Source: Chlamydiales bacterium (GTDB lineage: Bacteria; Chlamydiota; Chlamydiia; Chlamydiales; JACKPQ01). From it: 10,203 bases of DNA. Below the pieces are notes generated by a model. The model saw only the letters and a list, made by a program, of their open reading frames with translations, did not search any database and was not told the DNA's origin. The stretch covers positions 1 to 10,203 of the forward strand of contig JACKPQ010000010.1 in the NCBI GenBank assembly GCA_024233435.1, written 5' to 3'. Position 1 is the stretch's first letter, and the number at the start of each line of letters is the position of its first letter. Below are positions 1-7,180 of the stretch, in pieces. The position numbers and the translations under genes were made by a program.

Positions 1-630
1 CAATCGACCCAATCCACCCCAAACACCCCCAGCAGAGACGCCAGATTGCGTTTGCTGATAAAGGTAATAGGGACCAACGGACAAATAGGGATCGAGGAAA
101 GGGCCGAGGGGAAGGCCAACTTCGCCAGCAAGGCAGGGCAGAGCGGCTGTGTATTGGCGTGTGGCAACCAGGCTACTTCCAACACCTGTAAAATGAGAGA
201 AAGTGAAATTTTTTAGCCTCTGAGTTGTTCCTACAGGAATATATCCATTGATGCGAAAGTCAATGTAGGGACTAAGAAGCTCTAAACCTGGGCCTAGTTG
301 GTGAACGTGCAAACGCTTGGCATCACGAAAATCATAGAAGAAGTTAACGCCCAGTGCCCAGTTGCCAAAAATATTCCAGCGCGACCCAAGTCCAGCGTTT
401 AAAGCTGGACGCCCATTGTCAAACATGTGGCCGCGTATATCTAAAAAAGGCTGAAATGTCCGTTGCCAGTTTGGAGTAATAAACCCTTCGAGCGTGGTGT
501 AGCCCTGGCTGTAACCAACTCCTTCTGGTCCGCGGTAGCGAGCAGTAACATGTGAGGGCGTTCCCTGAATGCAATTTTCCTGACCAAAAAGAGCAAAGCT
601 AAGACACACAGCAAGAAGCAGATTTTTCAT
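1..630 (-). CDS. Inverse-autotransporter-like outer membrane beta-barrel protein, N-terminal part (cut by window edge)
   Basis: Translating the minus strand from the ATG at 630 gives 210 uninterrupted codons running off position 1. The start MKNLLLAVCLSFALFG has a basic N-terminus and a hydrophobic core, so it is a likely Sec signal peptide. The rest is rich in Gly and aromatic residues in short alternating strands. Residues about 71-122 (RPALNAGLGSRW, ALGVNFFYDFRD, LGPGLELLSPYIDFRINGY, then IPVG) resemble the barrel repeats of the intimin/invasin inverse-autotransporter family, in which LGxGxE, FYD and NGY(x)P(V/L)G patterns recur. Such proteins insert in the outer membrane and usually export a C-terminal passenger, which would lie outside this window. 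A GAGG 5 nt before the ATG supports the start. The gene diverges from the GH1 gene. Family assignment is from remembered motif patterns; another chlamydial outer-membrane barrel family is the main alternative. Confidence 0.72.
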   Translation of the reverse strand, partial: MKNLLLAVCLSFALFGQENCIQGTPSHVTARYRGPEGVGYSQGYTTLEGFITPNWQRTFQPFLDIRGHMFDNGRPALNAGLGSRWNIFGNWALGVNFFYDFRDAKRLHVHQLGPGLELLSPYIDFRINGYIPVGTTQRLKNFTFSHFTGVGSSLVATRQYTAALPCLAGEVGLPLGPFLDPYLSVGPYYLYQQTQSGVSAGGVWGGLGRL

Positions 631-650
631 GACAACCTCGTTAGGAGTCC

Positions 651-679
651 TTGATAGCACATTTTGCTCAGCTTTTAAA
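651..679 (-). promoter_or_regulatory. Possible sigma-70-type promoter for the beta-barrel gene
   Basis: On the minus strand TTTAAA (674-679) is followed by a 17-nt spacer and TATCAA (651-656). A TG one base before the -10 makes an extended -10 (TGCTATCAA). Transcription would begin near 644, giving a short leader that contains the GAGG ribosome site. Each hexamer matches consensus at 4 of 6 positions, so this is plausible but unproven. Confidence 0.35.
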
Positions 680-764
680 GAAATTTCATGCAAGTTTGAA
701 AGGAAACTAAAGCGCTTGACAAAGGTATCAATAGCCAATCGGCACTGCATATAAAAAAGTGTTT

Positions 765-794
765 TTGACATCAATTTTTTTGATGTGGTACTTT
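765..794 (+). promoter_or_regulatory. Possible promoter of the GH1 gene
   Basis: A perfect -35 hexamer TTGACA (765-770) lies 18 nt before a weak TACTTT (789-794), which would start transcription near 801 and leave a leader of about 25 nt. The -10 matches only 3 of 6 consensus positions, so activator help or a different start is possible. A second TTGACA at 716-721 has no -10 at the right distance. Confidence 0.3.
768..786. repeat. 7-bp dyad in the GH1 promoter region, operator candidate
   Basis: ACATCAA (768-774) and TTGATGT (780-786) are exact inverted repeats around a T5 loop. The dyad overlaps the end of the TTGACA hexamer and fills most of the spacer of the possible GH1 promoter. That position would suit a repressor operator. 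The stem is short and no regulator gene lies in the window, so regulation is inference. Confidence 0.4.
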
Positions 795-825
795 CCCCCC
801 TAGCTAATGTTAACAAAGAGGTAAA

Positions 826-2253
826 ATGGGCCGTTGTCTTATAGCGTTTATTCTTGTTGCAAGTACCAAGGTGCTTGGGATTGAGTTTTCTGAAATCCTT
901 TTTGATTCAAGAAAGTGGAATGAAATTGAATTAAGCGAAAATCATGTGAAGCTAGGTCATGGTGAACCTGATTTTAAATTTGGTGTATCGACATGCACAT
1001 ATCAAGACTCGGGTTTGTATCACTGTCCTCACTCACAATGGGCTGAATGGGAAAAATCCATTTTACCTGAAGAGAGGCGCTCTGGACGCGGGGCTAATTT
1101 TTATGAGCTATATCAGACAAAAGAAGGACGCAATCAAATCATTCGTCGGTTGAAGAAGCTTGGTGTAAACTCTTACCGTTTTTCGATCGAGTGGAGTCAG
1201 ATTCAGCCTGCGCAAGGCTTATGGAATGATAGTGCTTTAGATGTTTATATCGAGCTTTGCAAGCATTTGCGAGAAGAGGGCATTGATCCTATGGTCACAT
1301 TGCATCACTTTTCAGAGCCTCAGTGGTTTCATGATTTAGGGAGTTTTGAAAAAAGAGAAAATATTGATCATTATGTTTATTTCGCTGTACGCGCATATAA
1401 AGCTTTAACGCGCTCTTACGGTGAGAAGCCTCTTGTTGATTTGTTTTGTACCATCAATGAACCAAATATCGAAGGCTTTCAACGCTATATTATGGGAGTT
1501 TATTCGCCTGGAAAGAGATGGAAGTTTGAACAAGCAGCTCATTTTTTAAAGCACATGCTTATTGCTCATTGCCAAGCTTATCAACAAATGAAAAATCATT
1601 GCTCGGATGTGCGCGTTGGCATCGTGCACCAGTACCTGAAGTTTATACCATCGAATCTTTTGGTAAAGCCTCTCACGCGTTCATTAACAAAATTAACAAA
1701 TCTGGCTTCTCTTAACTTTTTTAAAACCAAAGGAACTTTTTCAGTCCATATTCCAACACTTTGTAATATTCATGAAGATTTGCAAGATGAGATTGATGTT
1801 AAAACAGACTTTGTTGGTTTGCAATATTACACTCGGCCAGTTATTGCATTTTCAGGAAGCAGTTTTATCTATGAGCCGATGACCAATACGCAAATGCAAA
1901 TGAGAGAAGACCCAGAAGGCATTTATGAAGCAATCATTAGAACCCATCAAGCGTATGGTGCTCCTGTTATTATTACCGAAAATGGTATTTCGACACATGA
2001 TGTAAACCAACGCTCCCGTTATATGTTGAGGGCCTTGTACTCCGTAGAGCAAGCTCGGGAAATCATAGGGAAGGAGAACTTATTGGGGTATTACTGCTGG
2101 TCGCTACCTCATGTCTTCGAGTGGGATTATGGCATGCGGCCTGAGGCTTTTGGTCTTTTTGAGCTACATGATAATGGGCAGCTTTCAGAAGAGCCAAAGC
2201 CGGGGACAGGTAGTTTCATAAAAATCATCCAACAATGGCGCGAATCTCTCTAA
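826..2253 (+). CDS. Family 1 glycoside hydrolase (beta-glucosidase/6-phospho-beta-glucosidase type), probably exported
   Basis: This 475-residue protein has full GH1 length and the family landmarks in order: DFKFGVSTCTYQ with sugar-binding Gln60 (49-60), YRFSIEWS (117-124), TLHHFSEPQW (158-167), the acid/base motif TINEP with Glu212, GLQYYT (331-336), the nucleophile motif ITENG with Glu385, and the C-terminal WSL-FEW segment (425-433). GH1 enzymes hydrolyse beta-linked glucosides, galactosides or 6-phospho-glycosides by a retaining mechanism. Both catalytic glutamates are intact, so it should be active. Two subsite positions differ from common forms: the usual DNFEW is HVFEW, and GLNYYT is GLQYYT. 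Residues 1-18 (MGRCLIAFILVASTKVLG) resemble a signal sequence, unusual for the normally cytoplasmic family. AAAGAGG just before the ATG supports the start. It converges on the T3S operon, and its AT content is visibly higher than that of the T3S genes, suggesting separate ancestry. Substrate cannot be fixed from sequence. Confidence 0.92.
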   Translation: MGRCLIAFILVASTKVLGIEFSEILFDSRKWNEIELSENHVKLGHGEPDFKFGVSTCTYQDSGLYHCPHSQWAEWEKSILPEERRSGRGANFYELYQTKEGRNQIIRRLKKLGVNSYRFSIEWSQIQPAQGLWNDSALDVYIELCKHLREEGIDPMVTLHHFSEPQWFHDLGSFEKRENIDHYVYFAVRAYKALTRSYGEKPLVDLFCTINEPNIEGFQRYIMGVYSPGKRWKFEQAAHFLKHMLIAHCQAYQQMKNHCSDVRVGIVHQYLKFIPSNLLVKPLTRSLTKLTNLASLNFFKTKGTFSVHIPTLCNIHEDLQDEIDVKTDFVGLQYYTRPVIAFSGSSFIYEPMTNTQMQMREDPEGIYEAIIRTHQAYGAPVIITENGISTHDVNQRSRYMLRALYSVEQAREIIGKENLLGYYCWSLPHVFEWDYGMRPEAFGLFELHDNGQLSEEPKPGTGSFIKIIQQWRESL

Positions 2254-2323
2254 GGTATAGGACAATTCGGGAGTCTGTTCCTAAAACGTCAATTACAAGC
2301 TCAGCTTATTTAACGCGAGTGGA

Positions 2324-2785
2324 TCATTTAAGGTCGAAGGGGGAAGGCTTGGCGTCTTTGGCAAGGTAGGTTTTGACGGGGGCGCTATGGCCGCTCTCTA
2401 AGGCTTGGATCCACTCGGAGGCTGTGGTGATGAAACTTGAGAGGGCCAGGAGAAGTTTTGTGACGGTAAGGTGCTTGGTAGGTAAGTATCTGAAGAGAGC
2501 AAGGGTTCCTTTTTGCTCGATGTAGCACAGGGTTTCTAGGGGTGGCTGGGCAAGGCCATTGTGGATGAGGGCGTTTTTTAAAACGTCAGCGCGATACTTG
2601 CCTGGAGGGAGCTCGTAAAGAGAGGACCCAAGCAGGATTCGCTCGTCTGTTTCATCGGGCTCGATTTGTATGGCGATAGTTTCGTCGACGATGATTTGTA
2701 AAGCGCCATTTGCATCAGGGATGAGATCAACTTCGAGGGCTTTTGAGAGCTGGTCGACCATATCTGCAAAACCGATGTAGTTCAT
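2324..2785 (-). CDS. scc1: CesT/SycE-family type III secretion chaperone, Scc1-like (CopN chaperone)
   Basis: A small 153-residue protein with the class I T3S chaperone pattern: an N-terminal amphipathic helix (about 3-19), beta strands around ALQIIVDETIAIQIEPD (28-44) and RILLGSSLYELP (49-60), a helix (about 61-77), further strands (84-100), and a long C-terminal helix (105-131). Such chaperones are acidic dimers that bind the N-terminal region of a secreted partner and keep it export-competent. In Chlamydia, Scc1 acts with Scc4 on CopN. The gene lies directly downstream of copN with an ATGA overlap (2782-2785), so the two are probably translationally coupled, and a GAGG (2793-2796) lies 7 nt before its ATG. 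Sequence conservation in this family is weak, so the Scc1 name rests on fold pattern, size and position. It is the last gene of the operon. In Chlamydia I recall malQ next; it is absent here. Confidence 0.85.
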   Translation of the reverse strand: MNYIGFADMVDQLSKALEVDLIPDANGALQIIVDETIAIQIEPDETDERILLGSSLYELPPGKYRADVLKNALIHNGLAQPPLETLCYIEQKGTLALFRYLPTKHLTVTKLLLALSSFITTASEWIQALESGHSAPVKTYLAKDAKPSPFDLK

Positions 2786-3930
2786 TCTTCTTCCTCATCT
2801 AATGCATCTTCAAGCTCGGCTAAGGCTTCAATAAGGGTCATAAGCATGTCTTGGCGGTGTTTTTCGTTTTTAAAAAGGCGGGGGGAGACGCCACGCATGG
2901 CATCGCGAAATTGTGTGAAGATGATGATCTGTGCAATGATGTCATTGCGAATGCCAAGGGCATTGGATAGGGCAAAGACTTTGGTGGGTGAGGGATAGGG
3001 CTCTTTTAGAAGGCGCACAAGTTGTTTTGCAAGGGACTCAAAGTGGAGTTTGGGATTGATGGACATGTTGTTTTTTATAAACTCTTTGACAACGAGGTTG
3101 CTGCGACCGAGAAAAAAGCTGTAGACGCCGAGAATGGCTTGCATGTTGCGGGCTTCATCTATGAGGCTTTTGAGCTCGCCATGGCTAATCGAGGAGCCTT
3201 TTGCTGTGAGGTCTGAGCGGAGGGCTTTGAGGATGAAATCGATGGCTTCTTTCATTTTGTTGAAGTTGAATTTTTGGATGAGCTCTTCAAAAAGGGTTGT
3301 GGCATCGCGGGGATTGCCAGTGATGTCGCGGTAAAGATCTCGCAGCGCAGTCGGGTTTGCAAGTTCTGTATGGGCGCGAGCGATGTCGCCCATGTTGCGC
3401 CCGGATCTAACTTCGCGGCCACGTAATTGATTGAGGCGTGCTTTGGCCTCTTTGGCGCGCTCGTGGGCGCGGGAGCCTGGGGGAAGGGTTTCAAGGAGGT
3501 AGTCAAGGGCCTCATCAGCAAGAGCTGGGTCAGAAAAGAGTTCGTAGGTACGCTCGATCACTTCGTGAACGGTGACTGCGTTTTGGACTTGAGCATTTAA
3601 GGTCATAAGCGAGCGAGCGCTCAGCTCTGCATTGCGTTGCTGATAGAATTTAGCGACGTTTTCTGCTTTGTTACTATCAGTCTTCGCTTCGGGTTTTGCC
3701 TCTGGCTTGGAGGTTTCTGCCGTGGGCTTTGTCTCTCTCTCTTTGAGTGTTTTAAATTGTTTTTGCTGGGCAAGGGGATTAAAAGCGCTGTGCTCTGCCC
3801 AATTTTCGAAGAGGGCTTTAGAAGCTTGTTGGCGGATCTCTTTTGCGAGGCCAGCTTTTTTTGCTACTTGGGCACGCTGCACTGCTGAAGATTCAGGCGC
3901 GTTTTCAATCGGTGAGATGTGCTCGCCCAT
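2782..3930 (-). CDS. copN: CopN/SctW gatekeeper (YopN-TyeA family) of the type III secretion system
   Basis: A 382-residue, mostly helical protein. Residues 1-50 form a polar N-terminus expected to hold the secretion signal and chaperone-binding region. Residues 60-90 are a Lys/Pro/Thr/Glu-rich linker. A HrpJ/YopN-like helical region follows (about 95-270), then a TyeA-like C-terminal region (about 280-375), and the protein ends in an acidic tail DEEEE. In YopN/SctW systems this plug prevents premature effector export and is released on host contact; chlamydial CopN is also secreted and binds host tubulin. It is somewhat shorter than C. trachomatis CopN (about 420 residues, from memory). The gene starts 3 nt after the sctV stop, and its GAGG ribosome site (3937-3940) lies in the last codons of sctV. 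The codons for its own acidic tail supply the GAGG for the following chaperone gene. Confidence 0.88.
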   Translation of the reverse strand: MGEHISPIENAPESSAVQRAQVAKKAGLAKEIRQQASKALFENWAEHSAFNPLAQQKQFKTLKERETKPTAETSKPEAKPEAKTDSNKAENVAKFYQQRNAELSARSLMTLNAQVQNAVTVHEVIERTYELFSDPALADEALDYLLETLPPGSRAHERAKEAKARLNQLRGREVRSGRNMGDIARAHTELANPTALRDLYRDITGNPRDATTLFEELIQKFNFNKMKEAIDFILKALRSDLTAKGSSISHGELKSLIDEARNMQAILGVYSFFLGRSNLVVKEFIKNNMSINPKLHFESLAKQLVRLLKEPYPSPTKVFALSNALGIRNDIIAQIIIFTQFRDAMRGVSPRLFKNEKHRQDMLMTLIEALAELEDALDEEEE

Positions 3931-3933
3931 GGA

Positions 3934-6057
3934 TTACCTCAACTGGATGCGTCCTAACGGTTGGATGCGGATTTCTGGAACGATCTCTTGGTATGAGACG
4001 ACTGCGAGTTCAGGATACTCGGCTTCGATAAGCTTGCGCACAAAGCGGCGCACGTCCATATTGGTGATGACAACTGGCGGCTGTCCTTCTGGTGGTGTAG
4101 GGGTAATCATGGATCGCATGGAGGACATGATCAATTGGACGGAATCGGGGTCTAGGGCAAGGTATGAGCCTGCAGAGGTCTGCTTGATGGCGCCCCGTAC
4201 CATATCCTCGATTTCTGGGTCGAGCATATAAACGGAGAGAACGGATTGGCCTAAAGAGTATTTGTAGCTGATGTAGCGTTTTAAAGATGAGCGGACATAC
4301 TCGGTAAGTAAGACGGTATCTTTCTCTGATTGTGCCCACTCGCTGAGCGCTTCCATGATTGTGCGCAGGTCTTTGATTGAAACTTGTTCCTGCACAAGAC
4401 GCCTGAAAATTTCTGTAAGCTTTTGTAGGGGCACAAGGCGGGTGACTTCTTTGCTTAAGTCTGGGTAGGATTTTTCGACGAATTCTAGGATGCCGCGCAC
4501 TTCTTGAATGCCAAGGAATTCTCCTGCATTGTGGCGGAAGAAGTAAGAAAGGTGGAGGATCATTACTTCTAATGGATTCCAGTATTTCATGCCGCTTTTT
4601 TTCAAGATAGCCTCGTACTTGGTCTCGACCCACAGTGAGGCTGAGCCGATGGCGTTTTTTGAGGTGGTATATGGAAGGTTGTAACGACGCAAATTTTCTT
4701 CTGTTTCGTTTGTGAGCAGGTAGTTTTTTAAGACTTTGCCGCGCACGATGGGGACTTCATTGAGGTAGATTGCATACTCATCATCTTCGAGCTCGGGAGC
4801 TTCTGTCCGAACGTGTACACCTGGAAAGCGCACGCCCAGATCTTGGTAGAGTGCTGCTCGCATTTTAGGGATCATCTGTTCCACAAAGGCTGTGCCAGAC
4901 TTGTCTTTGCGGATTTGATCTGAGAGGTATTTCCCTGTTTCTAGGATCACGGGGAGAGTTAAAGCATAGTCATCAGTGCCCCCGCGAACAACAGAGTGGC
5001 CTTCAACATCGGTTTCCATAGATCCGCCAGATGCCATGGCGCGTTTAGCCGTTTTGTATTGTTTATACCAGCGCCGCCCGCTGATTCCACCGATAATGAC
5101 GGCTAAGATCATAAAAAGGGTTGTTGGAAATCCTGGGATTAGGCCTAGAACGACCATCACCATACTGGCAAGGAATAGGGCTTTGGGCTGTGCAAAAAGT
5201 TGCTCTGTAATATCTCTGCCGAGATTAGCATCTTTTTTCTCGCTTGAAACGCGTGTTGTGACGATACCTGCTGAGAGAGAAATAAGAAGCGAAGGGATTT
5301 GTGAAACAAGGCCTGTACCAATGGAAAGGAGTGTGTAGATTTGGGCTGACTGTAGCGCTGTCATTCCGTGCACGGTGATTCCAATGATCAAGCCGCCGAT
5401 GATGTTAATAGCAGCGATTACAATCCCTGCGATAACATCTCCTTTAACGAATTTCATCGCACCGTCCATAGCTCCGTAGAGCTGGCTCTCTTTTTGAAGA
5501 GCAAGACGTAGCTCTCTAGCTGTATTTGAATCGATCACGCCAGAGCGCAAGTCGGCGTCAATGCTCATCTGCTTACCTGGCATCGCATCCAAGCTGAATC
5601 TAGCTGCGACCTCTGCAACGCGCTCAGCACCCTTGGTTACAACGATAAACTGGACGATGGTGATGATTAAGAAAATCACACCACCGACAATGAAGCTACC
5701 CCCAACGACGTATTGGCCAAAGGTTTCGATGATCTCACCGGCATCAGCGTGAAGCAGAATTTGCCTTGTAGCTGAAATTTCAATTCCCAATCGAAAGAGA
5801 GTAGTGATGAGCAAAATAGAGGGAAAGATCGATAGCTGTGTGGCTCTTGCAATGTAGAGGGCAACCATCAAAATACCGATAGAAACGGTCAAATTAATGG
5901 CAACCAGGGTGTCGATGACATGTGGAGAGATCGGGATGATGATCACCATGATGATAGTGATGACGAAGAAGGCTAAAATCACATCGGTTGACTGTGAGAT
6001 CAGTTTTAAAATGCGATTGCCTCCCAGCCCGCGTGCAAGTCGTTGTTGTAGTGTCAT
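3934..6057 (-). CDS. sctV: SctV (CdsV/LcrD/FlhA family) type III export-gate protein
   Basis: A 707-residue inner-membrane protein, essentially the length recalled for Chlamydia CdsV. The N-terminal half has repeated hydrophobic segments (about 25-45, 48-70, 76-92, 117-141, 207-229, 239-264, 293-325). The FHIPEP family signature VAEVAARFSLDAMPGKQM (147-164) lies in the cytoplasmic loop before IDADLRSGVID. Residues about 360-707 form the cytoplasmic domain that assembles as a nonameric ring and receives chaperone-effector and gatekeeper complexes. The start at 6057 (MTLQQRLARGLGG) is chosen over the in-frame ATG at 6114 because it overlaps the sctU stop by ATGA (6054-6057) and has GGAG 5 nt upstream. 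The longer form would add 19 basic residues encoded wholly inside sctU. The gene sits in the conserved sctU-sctV-copN order. Confidence 0.96.
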   Translation of the reverse strand: MTLQQRLARGLGGNRILKLISQSTDVILAFFVITIIMVIIIPISPHVIDTLVAINLTVSIGILMVALYIARATQLSIFPSILLITTLFRLGIEISATRQILLHADAGEIIETFGQYVVGGSFIVGGVIFLIITIVQFIVVTKGAERVAEVAARFSLDAMPGKQMSIDADLRSGVIDSNTARELRLALQKESQLYGAMDGAMKFVKGDVIAGIVIAAINIIGGLIIGITVHGMTALQSAQIYTLLSIGTGLVSQIPSLLISLSAGIVTTRVSSEKKDANLGRDITEQLFAQPKALFLASMVMVVLGLIPGFPTTLFMILAVIIGGISGRRWYKQYKTAKRAMASGGSMETDVEGHSVVRGGTDDYALTLPVILETGKYLSDQIRKDKSGTAFVEQMIPKMRAALYQDLGVRFPGVHVRTEAPELEDDEYAIYLNEVPIVRGKVLKNYLLTNETEENLRRYNLPYTTSKNAIGSASLWVETKYEAILKKSGMKYWNPLEVMILHLSYFFRHNAGEFLGIQEVRGILEFVEKSYPDLSKEVTRLVPLQKLTEIFRRLVQEQVSIKDLRTIMEALSEWAQSEKDTVLLTEYVRSSLKRYISYKYSLGQSVLSVYMLDPEIEDMVRGAIKQTSAGSYLALDPDSVQLIMSSMRSMITPTPPEGQPPVVITNMDVRRFVRKLIEAEYPELAVVSYQEIVPEIRIQPLGRIQLR

Positions 6058-7139
6058 GATTGCTCCAATATTTCGACGTATTCTTTTTCTTTTGTTTCCA
6101 GTGCTCCAACCCACTTCATAATTTCGGCAACAGCCGTGTAGACATCGTCATCTTGCGGAATAAATTGGCCGTAATTGCCATCGTTCCAAAGTGTTTGCGC
6201 AAGGAGAGGATTCCGAAAAATGGGGACCTCGAAGATAACGGCGTACTCTGTGATTTTGTTGGCCATATCGCCTTTTCCCATCGTCACGATTTTTGGGGCA
6301 GGCATATCTTTGGGATCGTATTCGAGTGCGATGGCGATGTGAATGGGGTTTGTAACAACTGCGCGTGCTCTTTTTACAGCGCGAGGACCTTCTTGATAGG
6401 CCACTTCGCGTGCAATTTCACGGCGCCTTCCTTTAATTTCGGGATTACCTTCTGTGTCTTTGTACTCTTGCTTGATTTCGAATTTTTCCATTTTCATTTC
6501 TTTGGCGAACTGCTTTTTTTGGAAAATAAGGTCAAAAACAGCAACGGCCATAAAAAAGATTCCAACTCGGATGATCACGCTGACTAAAAAATCATAGAAA
6601 ACTTCAAGGCTATTGACAATGGGGATGCCAGCGGTGGCAATGATTTGGGAGAGGCTGTTTTTCATGACCGAATAAATTAAAATCAGAGAAATAGCAATCT
6701 TTAAAATAGACTTGAGAAGTTCAAAAAGCGTTTTTAATTTAAATTTATTTTTAATGCCTGTGATCGGATTCAGGCGTTTAATATCCAGTTTCATTGCTTG
6801 CAAAGAAAACATGGGGCCAACGACCAAAAATCCAACGAGCAAACCAACACTTGTGACAATGATCATCAATGGCAAAGAAGAGTTCATGATGACTTCGATA
6901 GCAGACCAGATATAGCCGCCAGCTTTTTGTTCCATGTCGGTGGTTCCAGAGATGGAACGAAACATTGCAACCATATAACCGGCAAGTTGTGTATACAAAA
7001 ATCGGGCCATGATTAGCGCAGTAGCAATTGATACGACAAAGGTAAATGCCGAGGGGAAATCTTGAGATTTTGCAACTTGCCCCTTTTTACGCGCATCGCG
7101 CATTTTTTTTGGGGTCGCTTTTTCGGTTTTTTCAGCCAT
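6054..7139 (-). CDS. sctU: SctU (CdsU/YscU/FlhB family) type III secretion switch protein
   Basis: A 361-residue protein starting with the typical basic N-terminus MAEKTEKATPKKMRDARKKGQVAKSQDF. Four hydrophobic segments follow (about 29-60, 78-110, 145-175, 180-207), then the linker EFKxxEG-type KMEKFEIKQEYKDTEGNPEIKGRRR (216-240) and the cytoplasmic autoprotease domain. SctU/FlhB proteins normally cleave themselves between Asn and Pro of an NPTH motif, which changes substrate specificity of the export apparatus. Here the site reads NPIH (Asn264-Pro265-Ile266-His267), so the scissile Asn-Pro pair and His are retained but Thr is replaced. Codon ATT at 6342-6344 encodes the Ile. The gene overlaps sctV by 4 nt. 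Upstream sequence GGACGTAGG gives only a modest ribosome site. It is the first gene of the T3S block, downstream of a hairpin after ychF. Confidence 0.96.
   Translation of the reverse strand: MAEKTEKATPKKMRDARKKGQVAKSQDFPSAFTFVVSIATALIMARFLYTQLAGYMVAMFRSISGTTDMEQKAGGYIWSAIEVIMNSSLPLMIIVTSVGLLVGFLVVGPMFSLQAMKLDIKRLNPITGIKNKFKLKTLFELLKSILKIAISLILIYSVMKNSLSQIIATAGIPIVNSLEVFYDFLVSVIIRVGIFFMAVAVFDLIFQKKQFAKEMKMEKFEIKQEYKDTEGNPEIKGRRREIAREVAYQEGPRAVKRARAVVTNPIHIAIALEYDPKDMPAPKIVTMGKGDMANKITEYAVIFEVPIFRNPLLAQTLWNDGNYGQFIPQDDDVYTAVAEIMKWVGALETKEKEYVEILEQS
6063..6066 (-). promoter_or_regulatory. Ribosome binding site deciding the sctV start
   Basis: GGAG on the minus strand, 5 nt before the ATG at 6057 and inside the 3' end of sctU. 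Together with the ATGA stop/start overlap it supports the 707-residue SctV rather than the form starting at 6114. Confidence 0.7.
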
Positions 7140-7180
7140 CCTACGTCCAGAATATCCCTAAAAACATTCCATTTCAAGAC

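Noticed and set aside
716..755. TTGACA (716-721) and TATAAA (750-755) as a GH1 promoter
   Set aside because: The spacing is 28 nt, far from the 16-18 nt needed.
2254..2323. Terminator between the convergent GH1 gene and scc1
   Set aside because: Only weak dyads are present (AAGCT-C-AGCTT at 2297-2307; a bulged AGGACA/TGTTCCT pairing around 2259-2282), and none has a usable loop plus T-tract.
3668..4231. 187-residue open frame on the plus strand across the copN/sctV junction
   Set aside because: It lies antisense to two well supported genes, has a low-complexity Ser/Cys/Arg-rich translation without family motifs, and has no ribosome site of note.
4010..4633. 207-residue open frame on the minus strand inside sctV
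   Set aside because: It is in another frame of sctV, and its Arg/Pro/His-rich translation is typical of an out-of-frame shadow.
6060..6587. 175-residue Phe/His-rich plus-strand frame opposite sctU
   Set aside because: It is the antisense of a strongly conserved gene and has no recognisable domain.
7149..7177. Promoter-like TTGAAA-N17-TATTCT on the minus strand before sctU
   Set aside because: The hexamers are fair, but the -10 ends only 9 nt before the sctU ATG, leaving an almost leaderless message without the ribosome site. Too uncertain to list as a feature.
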